Origin: a virus
IMG/VR virus record: IMGVR_UViG_3300004163_000005
Coordinates: 1 to 41,643 of that record
Length of the DNA: 41,643 nt
Reading direction: 5' to 3' (one strand)
Shown here: one piece after another, positions 1 through 8,544 of the stretch
Numbering within the stretch: position 1 is the stretch's first letter
How the letters are laid out: each line of letters begins with the position of its first letter
Position numbers and translations under genes: made by a program
The notes under the pieces: generated by a model
Told to the model about the DNA's origin: nothing
Databases searched by the model: none
The model's input: the letters and a program-made list of their open reading frames with translations, nothing else

Positions 1-60
1 TACGCACGGACCGTATTTCTCCCGTTTGCCGCGCCGAGCACCGGAGCTTTTATCGAGAAC
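1..60. other. Host flank left of the prophage
   Basis: These 60 bases lie outside the inferred prophage end. They are too short to assign to a host gene, and nothing recognisable was seen in them apart from the 5-bp duplicated word at 56-60. Confidence 0.6.
56..60. repeat. Target-site duplication, left copy (AGAAC)
   Basis: AGAAC directly precedes the TGTAGCG prophage terminus and recurs directly after the right terminus at 41584-41588. Mu-family transposases make 5-bp duplications. The match is short, so the call rests on its position at both ends rather than on its length. Confidence 0.6.
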
Positions 61-210
61 TGTAGCGCGGCGCGATATTTGGCTGTTTTTTGCGCTATAA
101 TTGTCGATGATTTAGTAATGCGATATGCCCAAATTAATTATATGTAAATCGTTAACTTTGCGGCTAAGAATAAGTAATTTTGCGGAATATTACAGCCAAA
201 TCCAGTGCCT
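61..210. other. Prophage right-end terminal region with subterminal repeats, no gene
   Basis: No coding sequence is seen here. The stretch holds short repeats expected of transposase binding sites: GCGATAT at 72-78 and 120-126; ATTTGGC at 77-83, with its inverse GCCAAAT at 195-201; and a direct pair TAACTTTGCGG (153-163) and TAATTTTGCGG (175-185) spaced 22 bp, two helical turns. GCCAAAT also occurs at 41415-41421 and 41535-41541 near the other end. The role as MuA-type sites is inferred. Confidence 0.5.
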
Positions 211-2715
211 CTATAAAATCACCTCATTTTGACTCATATTTGGCGCCGCGCCATCTATTTTCCCGCCTCGGATGTAATATTTGCCCCCTATGGTACCGGT
301 GCCTCTGACTCGTACCACGCCATTATCAAGCAATGTCATCAGCGACGTGGTGCCATCGGTGACTGATAGGGTGGCAACCAGTAAAGGATCACGTGGTAGC
401 AGCTCTTTGAACATAGCCCAAGTGTTTGTTGTTTCCTCGCCGATTTGGATAGTCTGTCTTACGCTGCCTAAGCCGACCTGAATACTGACGCTGTTGATGA
501 TACCGCGCACACCCACGCCGTCAACCGTGATTTCAACGAATTGGCCCACCTTTAATAAAGGCACTGTCTCGCCGTCCAAGGGCAAGGTGACTGCCTGGAT
601 GGACGGCTGTTCGTACTGCCCGGCAATGATCCTTTCGCCCAGCGCCCGGCAACCCACGACATCAGTCATCAAGGCATTACTTACAGTAGACGCCAGCCTT
701 GCGCCGTCTGTCCCATCCAGCCGGCACCACGCTAATGTACCGCCCACCTCTGAGCCGTGGACATAAACGCCGTTGGCTTGATACGGCGCGACATTGCTAC
801 GCACTAAGCCGATTGCCACTGAATCAGGAATAGTCACATCGGGAGACAATAGGGCAAAATCCCAGGGCAACACAGGATAACGCGGCATGATATTAATGAC
901 TTGGTTATTCGGATTGGGCACCACCATAGCACCAATATCGGCAGCCAAACCAGCTAACGCTTGGATAGGGGTTTGATGTATGTAACTGTACGCACCGGAG
1001 GGCACTACCCATGTAGCTGCAGTCCAGTTGATTGTCCAGTCGGTCGGTAATTGCAATTCAGCGAGTTGCTGGACGGTCAGGTCACTGCTTTGGGTGGCGC
1101 TGGCGGGTTGTTCGTACGGCTGGCCAAGCAGTGCGGTTAAGCCCCTTCCAGACAATGTAATGTTGCTTTTCCCGAACTCCGGCGTTTCGTGGATACGCTC
1201 CACCAGGACTTTAAAAGGGTAGCCATTAATCGTAATAATCAGCTGTACCGGCTCATCGGTGCCGATTTGTTGGACTTTGTCCAGATCGGCTTTATCGAGC
1301 AAAGTACCGTTGAACTGCCAGGCATAAGAATCAGCATCGAGACTGAGGCTGACTGACGACATCGAGATCGGGGTGGAATCCAGTAGAGTGACAGAAAGTG
1401 TATGTTGCATGATATAGGCATCCTGTGCAGGTATATGTATTGTGACATGGCCGGGCGGGTCAACCGGAGGCGGTGGCGGCGGGAATACGCCGCCTGGCTC
1501 CCACGTGCTGCTGCCGCCTGTCCAAGGTTGCATGGCGTCCTGGACGTTTGAGCGAATTTCCAATCCCATTTGTGAGGCATACTGGAAGTGGGCGCTGACT
1601 GCCGACCGTATCACACCGCGTTGCTGAGATACCTGCAGAAAGATTTCCGGCACTATGTACGGCCAAAGAAACGGGTTGTCAGGACTGTAGTCCTCGTTAC
1701 TTTGCAATAGAAAATTAACACTGGGCGTGTAGCGGAACGCTAACGATGGCTCATCGTAAACCTTGTGTAGGTCGTCATGAATAGTGATGCCCATATCATG
1801 CACGGGATGACTGGAACCCTTGTAAGTAAATACCAGCTCATTAAATTCGGCGGTAGCATCTACATATAAAGGTACAGCTTGTTCGTTGTCGCCGGTCAGC
1901 GTGTAATCCTGCCGGGTTAGTGACTCCGTTGGAACTAATACGGATGTCCCTAGCGGCGTCGCTTGATCTACCTGCCCAGCAACAACCACGGGCAGTAGGT
2001 CGGTGTGCTCGTAAATAATCGACGTGGCAAGGTTTGCAGGTATCGTTTGCTCTTGAACAAAGGCCCACTGGGATGGAAAATATGCCGCTTGATCGCGTGG
2101 CGACGATATTGACAAAGGCACCCCTACCGTACTTTCCTGCCGACTGAAAGTGGTAGAGACTGTTAACCGCTCTACGTGCGGATCATAGCTACCGGCAATA
2201 TTTACGCTAGCTTCATCGGTTGTGACAAAAAAAGCTCCGTGGTTGTTGATGTTCTTGGCAACGAAAGCCGCTACAGCATTTGTTGTGGTAGCGAGGTTGA
2301 TGATTACCGGGTTGCTGCCAGTAAAAACAGCGACAGCCTCATCAGCTGCCGCAGATAAAATCCCCTGTAAATTAGCAGTGCCGTTGAAGTTAAAGAGCGT
2401 AGACGGCGTGTAGCCGCCTACAAGAATGAAGTTTGGCTTAAATTCGTTGCTGCCAGCAAACGCGGCAACCGCATCATCAATTTGTGCAGACAGAACGCCT
2501 TGAGGCGCATTGGTCGCGACAAAATAACCGATAGCCGCATCGGTTGTGGCTAATAAATCGGAATGGACACCAGGAATTACACCAATAAACTCTGCAATAG
2601 CTGCGTCGGTTGTAGCAGTCAGATTACCAGCCAGATTAATACTGAAATCAAAGACCGTAGACGGCGTGTAATCGCCGCCTGACAGCTCGAAATCAGAAGT
2701 GGGCGTATAAGTCAT
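211..2715 (-). CDS. Tail tip / hub-like protein with N-terminal repeats
   Basis: This 834-residue protein is the last gene of the late operon and probably part of the tail tip. The first 180 residues are low-complexity repeats: YTPS-x2-F blocks at about residues 3, 16 and 102, and six copies of a roughly 15-residue unit, such as ATTDAAIAEF, at about 31, 53, 74, 119, 140 and 162. A proline run near residue 413 (PPPPPPVDPP) looks like a linker. The C-terminal half (about 430-780) reads like the hub/receptor region of siphophage tails, with no enzymatic motif visible. The start follows the LamG gene stop directly (TAA then ATG). A receptor-binding or adhesion role for the repeats is inferred. 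Confidence 0.7.
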   Translation of the reverse strand: MTYTPTSDFELSGGDYTPSTVFDFSINLAGNLTATTDAAIAEFIGVIPGVHSDLLATTDAAIGYFVATNAPQGVLSAQIDDAVAAFAGSNEFKPNFILVGGYTPSTLFNFNGTANLQGILSAAADEAVAVFTGSNPVIINLATTTNAVAAFVAKNINNHGAFFVTTDEASVNIAGSYDPHVERLTVSTTFSRQESTVGVPLSISSPRDQAAYFPSQWAFVQEQTIPANLATSIIYEHTDLLPVVVAGQVDQATPLGTSVLVPTESLTRQDYTLTGDNEQAVPLYVDATAEFNELVFTYKGSSHPVHDMGITIHDDLHKVYDEPSLAFRYTPSVNFLLQSNEDYSPDNPFLWPYIVPEIFLQVSQQRGVIRSAVSAHFQYASQMGLEIRSNVQDAMQPWTGGSSTWEPGGVFPPPPPPVDPPGHVTIHIPAQDAYIMQHTLSVTLLDSTPISMSSVSLSLDADSYAWQFNGTLLDKADLDKVQQIGTDEPVQLIITINGYPFKVLVERIHETPEFGKSNITLSGRGLTALLGQPYEQPASATQSSDLTVQQLAELQLPTDWTINWTAATWVVPSGAYSYIHQTPIQALAGLAADIGAMVVPNPNNQVINIMPRYPVLPWDFALLSPDVTIPDSVAIGLVRSNVAPYQANGVYVHGSEVGGTLAWCRLDGTDGARLASTVSNALMTDVVGCRALGERIIAGQYEQPSIQAVTLPLDGETVPLLKVGQFVEITVDGVGVRGIINSVSIQVGLGSVRQTIQIGEETTNTWAMFKELLPRDPLLVATLSVTDGTTSLMTLLDNGVVRVRGTGTIGGKYYIRGGKIDGAAPNMSQNEVIL

Positions 2716-3819
2716 TTATGATGGGATTAAAGGGCCGTGCGTTACCGGTTGCACCAACCTTTCCACCAGCTCCCAAGCATTGGATACAGCCCCATCATTG
2801 CAAAAACCACCGGGCGTTGTCGGCCATACGGGTTCTGTTGCACCCGATGTACCGGAGGCAATGCGCTTGTAGTAGTAGGGCTTGGCAACCGGATTGGTAG
2901 GAAATACTAAGTCATCCAGGCCGTAGACGGTCTCAGGTTCCCAAATGTTGTAATTAACGCCTACTGTGACGTTACAGGCTTTGGCATCTATTGTTATATC
3001 GATAGTAAAATCATTGGTATCAGTAAACGCTTTGCTGCCGGCCAATACCCCTGTCTCCACATCGTAAGCACGGGCTATGAAGATATTGGCGGCTAGAGAC
3101 TCAGAGATCAAACCAGAGATAGAGAGTAATGCCTGTCCTGGAAACGCGGCGGCAGGGAGGGTAAAGTCGGTGATGTATCGTGCGATGCCTTTGGTTATAC
3201 GCAGGTCATCGACGTAACCTCTAAACGATGTTCCCGATGACTGCCCCTGATAACTAGCAATCATCAACGGCTTACTACCGTTGTACATTGTTGCCGCCGT
3301 ACTCGACCATTGTTGAACGCCGTCTAAATACCCCTTGCAGGTTGAGCCCGTTTTTACAAGTGCTACGTGGTGCCAAACATTCAATGTTACGGTGGATGAG
3401 CCGGTATACGCTGTGCCAGCAGGCGATACTCCGCCGCCGTTACCCAGAAACGCCCACAGATAACCACCTGAGGTTATACCAAGAGCGTATGAGGGATAGC
3501 TAGACCCTGAAACGCCGTCTTTATCGATAATCTCCTGAGTGAACGCTATTAATGCGGTACAGTAAACCCACGCGTCTATGGTGAAATCACCTGTCGTTAG
3601 GTCCAACCCTGTCGAGTGAGGGACGGTGAGGTAATCACCAGTCCCGTCGAAATATGCCGATGCCCCTCCCCATTTGCTCTGCGCCGTGCTTATCTTAGCA
3701 TCGCCATGACTGGTCACTGTTTTTAATGCAGATGAACTATCAATAAATGCCGTTGAGTTATTGTCGCCATCCATGTGTAGCAACAGCGACACATTACTGA
3801 AATGCGGATCACCTACCAT
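2716..3819 (-). CDS. LamG/concanavalin-like domain tail protein
   Basis: This 367-residue protein has an N-terminal LamG-type jelly-roll domain at about residues 6-220. Typical landmarks are ASAYFDGTGDYLTVP, FTIDAWVYC, VWHHVALVKTG, GYLDGVQQW and FRGYVDDLRITKGIARY. Such domains bind glycans or proteins and in phage tails usually serve host recognition or virion decoration. The C-terminal part ends in a short segment with repeated aromatic residues (YYYKRIASGTSGATEPVWPT), a motif seen in other phage tail proteins. It overlaps its upstream neighbour by one base (TAATG) and sits between two other distal tail genes, which supports an adsorption role. Confidence 0.8.
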   Translation of the reverse strand: MVGDPHFSNVSLLLHMDGDNNSTAFIDSSSALKTVTSHGDAKISTAQSKWGGASAYFDGTGDYLTVPHSTGLDLTTGDFTIDAWVYCTALIAFTQEIIDKDGVSGSSYPSYALGITSGGYLWAFLGNGGGVSPAGTAYTGSSTVTLNVWHHVALVKTGSTCKGYLDGVQQWSSTAATMYNGSKPLMIASYQGQSSGTSFRGYVDDLRITKGIARYITDFTLPAAAFPGQALLSISGLISESLAANIFIARAYDVETGVLAGSKAFTDTNDFTIDITIDAKACNVTVGVNYNIWEPETVYGLDDLVFPTNPVAKPYYYKRIASGTSGATEPVWPTTPGGFCNDGAVSNAWELVERLVQPVTHGPLIPS

Positions 3820-4232
3820 TACACATTACCCTCGGTAATAGACCCCGATAGAATCTGAATAGCCCCACCCATCTGCGCGGACAACGTGTTAAATATTAAC
3901 GCCGCGCCGCTGCCCTCGATGCCGCAGGACATATCCAACACAAATGCGTCATCGCCATCCACGCCTCGCGCCCAGGCAATCACACCGGTCGCGTCGGCCA
4001 AGTCGTCATCGTTAATGTCATCGAATACCAGCACACCATTTGACACTGTACCGCACGGGTCCGACAGCATACAGGTGCCGATCAGCGTTTGCGTAGTGAT
4101 AGCGGCGCCGGTGGCTGGCCGAGGTGCGGTGTATAGCAGGATTTTTCCGGGGGTTGCGCCGGCATCGAGCGCAGCGGCAATGCATTGCGCCCGACTGTTT
4201 CTCAATGCTGTTGAAAAAGCTAATGCGCTCAT
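3819..4232 (-). CDS. Phage tail-associated protein, function unknown
   Basis: This 137-residue protein is Ala/Gly/Thr-rich with no signal peptide or catalytic motif. It begins with ALRNSRAQCIAAALDAGATPGKILLYTAPRP, quoted here only as a landmark across residues 8-39, and looks like a small structural protein. A clear ribosome binding site (AAGAGGAG) precedes the ATG. It lies between the 1179-residue tail protein and the LamG protein in the distal-tail block, so a tail-tip role is inferred from context only. Confidence 0.7.
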   Translation of the reverse strand: MSALAFSTALRNSRAQCIAAALDAGATPGKILLYTAPRPATGAAITTQTLIGTCMLSDPCGTVSNGVLVFDDINDDDLADATGVIAWARGVDGDDAFVLDMSCGIEGSGAALIFNTLSAQMGGAIQILSGSITEGNV

Positions 4233-4247
4233 AAAGGTCTCCTCTTG

Positions 4248-7200
4248 TTAAGCATTGATGTCGCCCCTGAACTCCAGGGCGAAGGTATAATCATCGTCCG
4301 TAGCCTCGCCTTGAGCGATAGCCTGGATCACCCAGGTCGGCACATTGGATGAATAGGTGTTAAAGCGCATCACGTTGCCGGATGCCCAGCCTGTGCCCCA
4401 GCCCGCCGCAGGAATACTGAAGTAAGGCTGCCCGGTATTGGGATTAATCGGCGCTGTGAGAGTTGCAATCGAGCCGGCGGAAATAATCTGCCCGATATGC
4501 TCGCCGGTTAGCGTAAACGCCGAGGCCGACGTAAATACCACCACCCAGCGCTCCTGGATGGCCGAGGCGTTATCGACCAGAATGGGGTACTGCGTATTGT
4601 TGTACTGAGCCGCTATGCTGTTGCCGACCCGCGCATCGGACCACACCCCGGTCCAGGTTTGCTGGGTAAACGGCACCGAGGTCCGTGCATAGAGAGTGCC
4701 GTACACAATAGCGTTTGATACCAAAGTTCCCGACAACGGAAAGTTATGAGTGATCGGCTTGGATAGCGATAGAGTGCCGGTAATCTGTACATCGCTTAAT
4801 ACGGCCATGTCTTCAATGCGGTCGACAATAGTCAACGGTTGCGAGACGCCATTCAAATCGCCGAATGTGATAGCACCTGTATCCAGATCAGCGAGATATT
4901 TAGCGGCCGCAAGAGGGTTGCCCGCCGCATCTTTAACAGTGAGCTTAGCGAGTCTTACCCGATCGGCACCCAGATTGATGGCTTGTCCGCTGGTAAACGT
5001 GCCGACGGTAGTTTGATCGTTAAGAATGACCACAACGTCACCGGGAGCGTAAACCGGAACCCGTCCGTCTGAAGGCAAACGCACCGGGTCCAGGCCGAGA
5101 ATCGCCGAAGAAAGCGGCAAATAGGTGTAAGCCACAGTACTGTACAAAATGGTATCCGCGTAGACAAAACGGGGTTTAAAAATGTGGCCTTCGACAACTG
5201 CGTCCGGATCGAACCACGGCTCGGCTTCGTGGCCCGCCGCCGCCACCCGTTGACCGAAACGCACTCGCCAGACGCCGGTTTCGTATTCGATGAATCCATC
5301 AATATCGCCGGCAATAATGTCGCCATTGCTCGCCGCCGTTGCCGATATTTGTCCGCCGCCGTCTGCAGGCGTTGCCCTGATCTGGAAAACGCCAACCTTG
5401 ACCGGCGCCGCCGGTGTACGCCCGATCGCAAACTCAATCGGCTGGAAATTCATTGTAGTCAGTAACGATTGCAAGGTTATGTCGGCCGATGCCAGTGGCG
5501 CCCAGGCGGTCACAATGCAATCTCCGGTGCTGTAGTCTATCGTACCGGCATAAGTGCCCGCGCCGGTGACAGCATCAATATCGTAATAGAGCTGACCGTT
5601 ACGATCCACGTACGTACGTGGACCCAACGCAAAGCGCACTGAACCTGCCACAATGGCTTCGGCATAGCCTGGTGTTAAATCCAGTTTGATAGTTGATAAT
5701 GTTAACGTTTCATTAGCCGTTGACCCCGCCGACGCCGTCCTGTAGATAACGCTGAAAGCAGACGGGACTGAGGTCTGTACGCTGGCATCACTGTAGCCGG
5801 TAATAGTGTTATACAGGCCTTCGGCCATACTACCGACAACCGGCGTATGGCCACTCCTAAACCAATTAGCGGCTTTATAGGTGACGCTACTGGTCGGGTC
5901 AAAAGTCAATGTACCGGCTGTGTAGTCGATCGACGATGACCGCCCACCCCGCAAAACCCCGGCACCATCGTCGGCATCCTGCTGTTGAAGTGTACCGGAT
6001 GACACCGGCACGGTGTACTGAGGATCGGCGGCCCAAGGCGCCGACCAGGTGATCTTCAATGATCCTGGAATGATATTGGTATCGCCCAGATCTAAGGTGA
6101 TCATATTTCCGGACACATTAAATTCGCTTAGCGTTTTGCTGATTGCAGCGCCGTGATTGTAAGCAACGGTAAAGTCAGTCCCGCCCAAGGGTAATGCCGC
6201 CGGGCTAAATTCAAGCAGTCCGGTCGTTAAATTAAGCTGCCCGGTAGCATCTCCGGAAACTACACCGGCCGCATTAACCGATGCCGTCCGTGCATCGCCG
6301 TCATCCCAATCGATTGTCAACGTTGAGGCATCGAAACCGGCCTGGCCAAGAGGATGAGTCACTTTCACCTTCCCGGGCGTAATAGCCGAGCGATTAAAGA
6401 AATCGGCCGCTTGTCCCCAAGCAAAAATGATATCGCTATCCGCATCCGGCAGCGCCCCAGTGGTCAACGTGACTGAGCCGGTCACGTAATTAAGGCTACC
6501 CGAGCCGATACCGACTTCTTCAGCGATCAAACCGCCGTTGCTGTTGTCGTGTAATTCATACCAGGTATTTAAGGCACGATAACTGACTGACAATGCACCC
6601 GGTTTAGGGGCCGGGTTGAGGTTGATCGTCCACACGTAGCCCCGATTTGCAGCGGTGACGCGGATAGATGTCGTATCAGCTACGCGGATAGGGGCAGCAG
6701 CCGGGCGGAACGTGCAAGATAAAGCGGAACTCGGTGCCGGGTTTGCAGGGAATTTAAATTTAAGTTCTCCGGTGGCATAAATAACAGTGCCGTACGCAAT
6801 ACCGTTATACATCAATGATCCGGCAATATCAGTTAAGGTGCCTACAGCCACCATTACAATTCTGAGCGTACCCGGAGTAATAGGGCTACCGAGATAACGG
6901 GAAAATATCAAAACAGACGTACTACCGGAATTAGCCACATTAATGGTGACATCGGCACTACTGCTCTCAATTAAAGGGATAGCGTTACCTCCGGCGCCAA
7001 TATCGATTAGCGGCAGTTCCGATTGCGAAGACGGCACCACTTGCGAATAGACCGAATCGGTCTTAATCGTTAACGACCCCGATGCCGCCGGTATCGCTAA
7101 TGGCCTCGCGCTGTAATACCGAGCCGCATTAGCCACTACGGTCTTGTAAATCACCGCGGCCGGGGACGTGGGGTCCGCTTTACTGATTTGTGCGCCGACG

Positions 7201-7787
7201 AAGTCGGTAACCAGCACATCGGATATTTCAATTTCGAGGATGCGGCGCTGGAACGCCCCGGTGCCGTCGGAGAATGTTTGTACTGAATCGGTCATTTTTG
7301 TAATCTTAACCGCCTGCGATGTAGTGGCTGTCACCAAATCCAACACATCGCCGATGCCCGGCTTTGCCGCAGTCTCGCCCTGAAAAATCACAATGGCCCG
7401 GCTACCCTGGTATTGGGTAGCCCACAAAAAACCGCTATACAAAGGTCCTCGCGCACGATAATTCTCAACCCGGCTTTTGGCCGAAGGGCGGCGGTCGAAA
7501 TAGTCGCCGGTGTTGAATAAATTGACGCCAATTTTACTGTCGCCCGGCAGTTTGCTGATAATGACGTGCGAGCCGAAATATCGATCGACGCTCGGCGTTT
7601 GCACGGCAGGGAATAGTTTGCGCATGTGGACAGCGCCGTAGACCCGATCCAGGGTAGAGATATCGTCGAAAATGTTATTGCTTTCGCCGTCGATAATCAC
7701 CTGCCCTGTGATCGCGCCGCCGCCTTCCGGCGCGTCCGACATCGTGTCGGATTTTAATAACTTAATGTCGCCTGATAAGATTGCCAT
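4248..7787 (-). CDS. Large repeat-rich distal tail protein
   Basis: This 1179-residue protein is the longest in the window. After a unique N-terminus it contains a recurring beta-strand signature of the form D/N-Y-x-T-G-x-[ILV]-x-[FL]: LNYVTGSVTLTTG, IDYTAGTLTFDP, IDYSTGDCIVTAW, IEYETGVWRVRF, and weaker copies (YATGELKFKF, ADLDTGAITFGD, TGLLEFSPA). This suggests a string of similar beta domains. Its place after the tape measure and before the receptor-type proteins fits a tail hub or central fibre of a siphovirus-type tail. No peptidase or hydrolase motif was noticed. The Shine-Dalgarno sequence is weak (GGTTAAAGA). The family is not recognised with certainty. Confidence 0.75.
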   Translation of the reverse strand: MAILSGDIKLLKSDTMSDAPEGGGAITGQVIIDGESNNIFDDISTLDRVYGAVHMRKLFPAVQTPSVDRYFGSHVIISKLPGDSKIGVNLFNTGDYFDRRPSAKSRVENYRARGPLYSGFLWATQYQGSRAIVIFQGETAAKPGIGDVLDLVTATTSQAVKITKMTDSVQTFSDGTGAFQRRILEIEISDVLVTDFVGAQISKADPTSPAAVIYKTVVANAARYYSARPLAIPAASGSLTIKTDSVYSQVVPSSQSELPLIDIGAGGNAIPLIESSSADVTINVANSGSTSVLIFSRYLGSPITPGTLRIVMVAVGTLTDIAGSLMYNGIAYGTVIYATGELKFKFPANPAPSSALSCTFRPAAAPIRVADTTSIRVTAANRGYVWTINLNPAPKPGALSVSYRALNTWYELHDNSNGGLIAEEVGIGSGSLNYVTGSVTLTTGALPDADSDIIFAWGQAADFFNRSAITPGKVKVTHPLGQAGFDASTLTIDWDDGDARTASVNAAGVVSGDATGQLNLTTGLLEFSPAALPLGGTDFTVAYNHGAAISKTLSEFNVSGNMITLDLGDTNIIPGSLKITWSAPWAADPQYTVPVSSGTLQQQDADDGAGVLRGGRSSSIDYTAGTLTFDPTSSVTYKAANWFRSGHTPVVGSMAEGLYNTITGYSDASVQTSVPSAFSVIYRTASAGSTANETLTLSTIKLDLTPGYAEAIVAGSVRFALGPRTYVDRNGQLYYDIDAVTGAGTYAGTIDYSTGDCIVTAWAPLASADITLQSLLTTMNFQPIEFAIGRTPAAPVKVGVFQIRATPADGGGQISATAASNGDIIAGDIDGFIEYETGVWRVRFGQRVAAAGHEAEPWFDPDAVVEGHIFKPRFVYADTILYSTVAYTYLPLSSAILGLDPVRLPSDGRVPVYAPGDVVVILNDQTTVGTFTSGQAINLGADRVRLAKLTVKDAAGNPLAAAKYLADLDTGAITFGDLNGVSQPLTIVDRIEDMAVLSDVQITGTLSLSKPITHNFPLSGTLVSNAIVYGTLYARTSVPFTQQTWTGVWSDARVGNSIAAQYNNTQYPILVDNASAIQERWVVVFTSASAFTLTGEHIGQIISAGSIATLTAPINPNTGQPYFSIPAAGWGTGWASGNVMRFNTYSSNVPTWVIQAIAQGEATDDDYTFALEFRGDINA

Positions 7788-7812
7788 TCTTTAACCTTTT
7801 ACTTAAATCTTT

Positions 7813-8109
7813 ATGGACCGCTTACAACAACTTGAGCAAGCCGTTGTAGACCAACACAACACCCTGAAAAAACTCACGAGCGAAGTTCTATCGTTACGTG
7901 CGTTTGCCCTTGCTGTATTCGAACAACCGAACATTGACCTGGCCCGTCTGCGTGATGATTATGTAGGGCTTTGGGAACAGGCTGTGGCGCAGGTTCCGCC
8001 TGAGATGCAGGATAAACAGAACCTACAGCGTCTGCTGATTGAGCTAGAGCATGTGTTAAACCGTCCAGGTCGAGCACGCGCTCACGACGCAGACGATCAG
8101 TGCGAGTGA
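7813..8109 (+). CDS. Small plus-strand orphan protein inside the tail operon
   Basis: This 98-residue ORF is on the strand opposite to the surrounding tail genes. It reads like a real protein: an N-terminal heptad pattern (MDRLQQLEQAVVDQHNTLKK), a hydrophobic middle (SLRAFALAVF), an acidic amphipathic helix, and a Cys near the end. No Shine-Dalgarno sequence precedes the ATG. A weak promoter-like pair, TTGCCA (7781-7786) and TAAATC (7804-7809) with a 17-bp spacer, would give a nearly leaderless message. The opposite strand also carries a 98-codon ORF (7874-8170), but its composition looks less protein-like. It may be a lysogeny-expressed moron, and the function is unknown. Confidence 0.5.
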   Translation: MDRLQQLEQAVVDQHNTLKKLTSEVLSLRAFALAVFEQPNIDLARLRDDYVGLWEQAVAQVPPEMQDKQNLQRLLIELEHVLNRPGRARAHDADDQCE

Positions 8110-8172
8110 CGAACCTGAAATTGCTATAAAAATCGTTTAGCGCGTGTATTTCCGCGAAAATGTCAGCCATTT

Positions 8173-8544
8173 TTAAACCTGCATGAGCTTAAGAGTTAAG
8201 GAATACCAGTCAGTGCCGGCAGGCGTCGAGTAGTCAATCACCGGCGTCGCTTCAATCGGTTGATCGCTTTCGAACACCACGCTGAATACGCGCGCATCGT
8301 TCAGCGTCAATGTCATCGTTTCGTCTGTAGCCAGTTTCGTCTGCAGCGCGGTGAGTGTAGTACGGTCGATCCAAGCGGCATCGGCTCCGCCTACCAAGGT
8401 GATCGGCCGCCCCGCCTGCTTGACGCCGGTTTCCAAAACCAAAGCCCCGGTTAACGTATAAGACTTGGTCCGCTGCACCGGGTTCCAGGCAAATTCATCC
8501 GACCAGATCAGGTCTTCGGGCAGCTCTATAGCGTCCAGCATCAT
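8173..8544 (-). CDS. Tail protein, distal-tail region
   Basis: This 123-residue protein begins MMLDAIELPEDLIWSDEFAW and continues with beta-rich sequence containing LTGALVLETGVKQAGRPITL and DYSTPAGTDWYSLTLKL. Its ATG overlaps the tape-measure stop (ATGA). Small proteins of this style directly after the tape measure in Mu-like siphophages belong to the distal tail, but I cannot assign a named family from the sequence alone. Confidence 0.75.
   Translation of the reverse strand: MMLDAIELPEDLIWSDEFAWNPVQRTKSYTLTGALVLETGVKQAGRPITLVGGADAAWIDRTTLTALQTKLATDETMTLTLNDARVFSVVFESDQPIEATPVIDYSTPAGTDWYSLTLKLMQV

Noticed and set aside
2176-2715. Short repeats that could suggest a CRISPR array
   Set aside because: The repeats are imperfect, lie in one open frame and lack uniform spacers; they encode protein repeats.
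7874-8170. Minus-strand 98-codon ORF opposite the orphan gene
   Set aside because: It begins well (two bases after the previous stop) but soon turns into Pro/His/Gln-rich sequence without clear structure; the plus-strand frame has a better amphipathic pattern. Both cannot be fully real, so the plus-strand one is preferred with moderate confidence.
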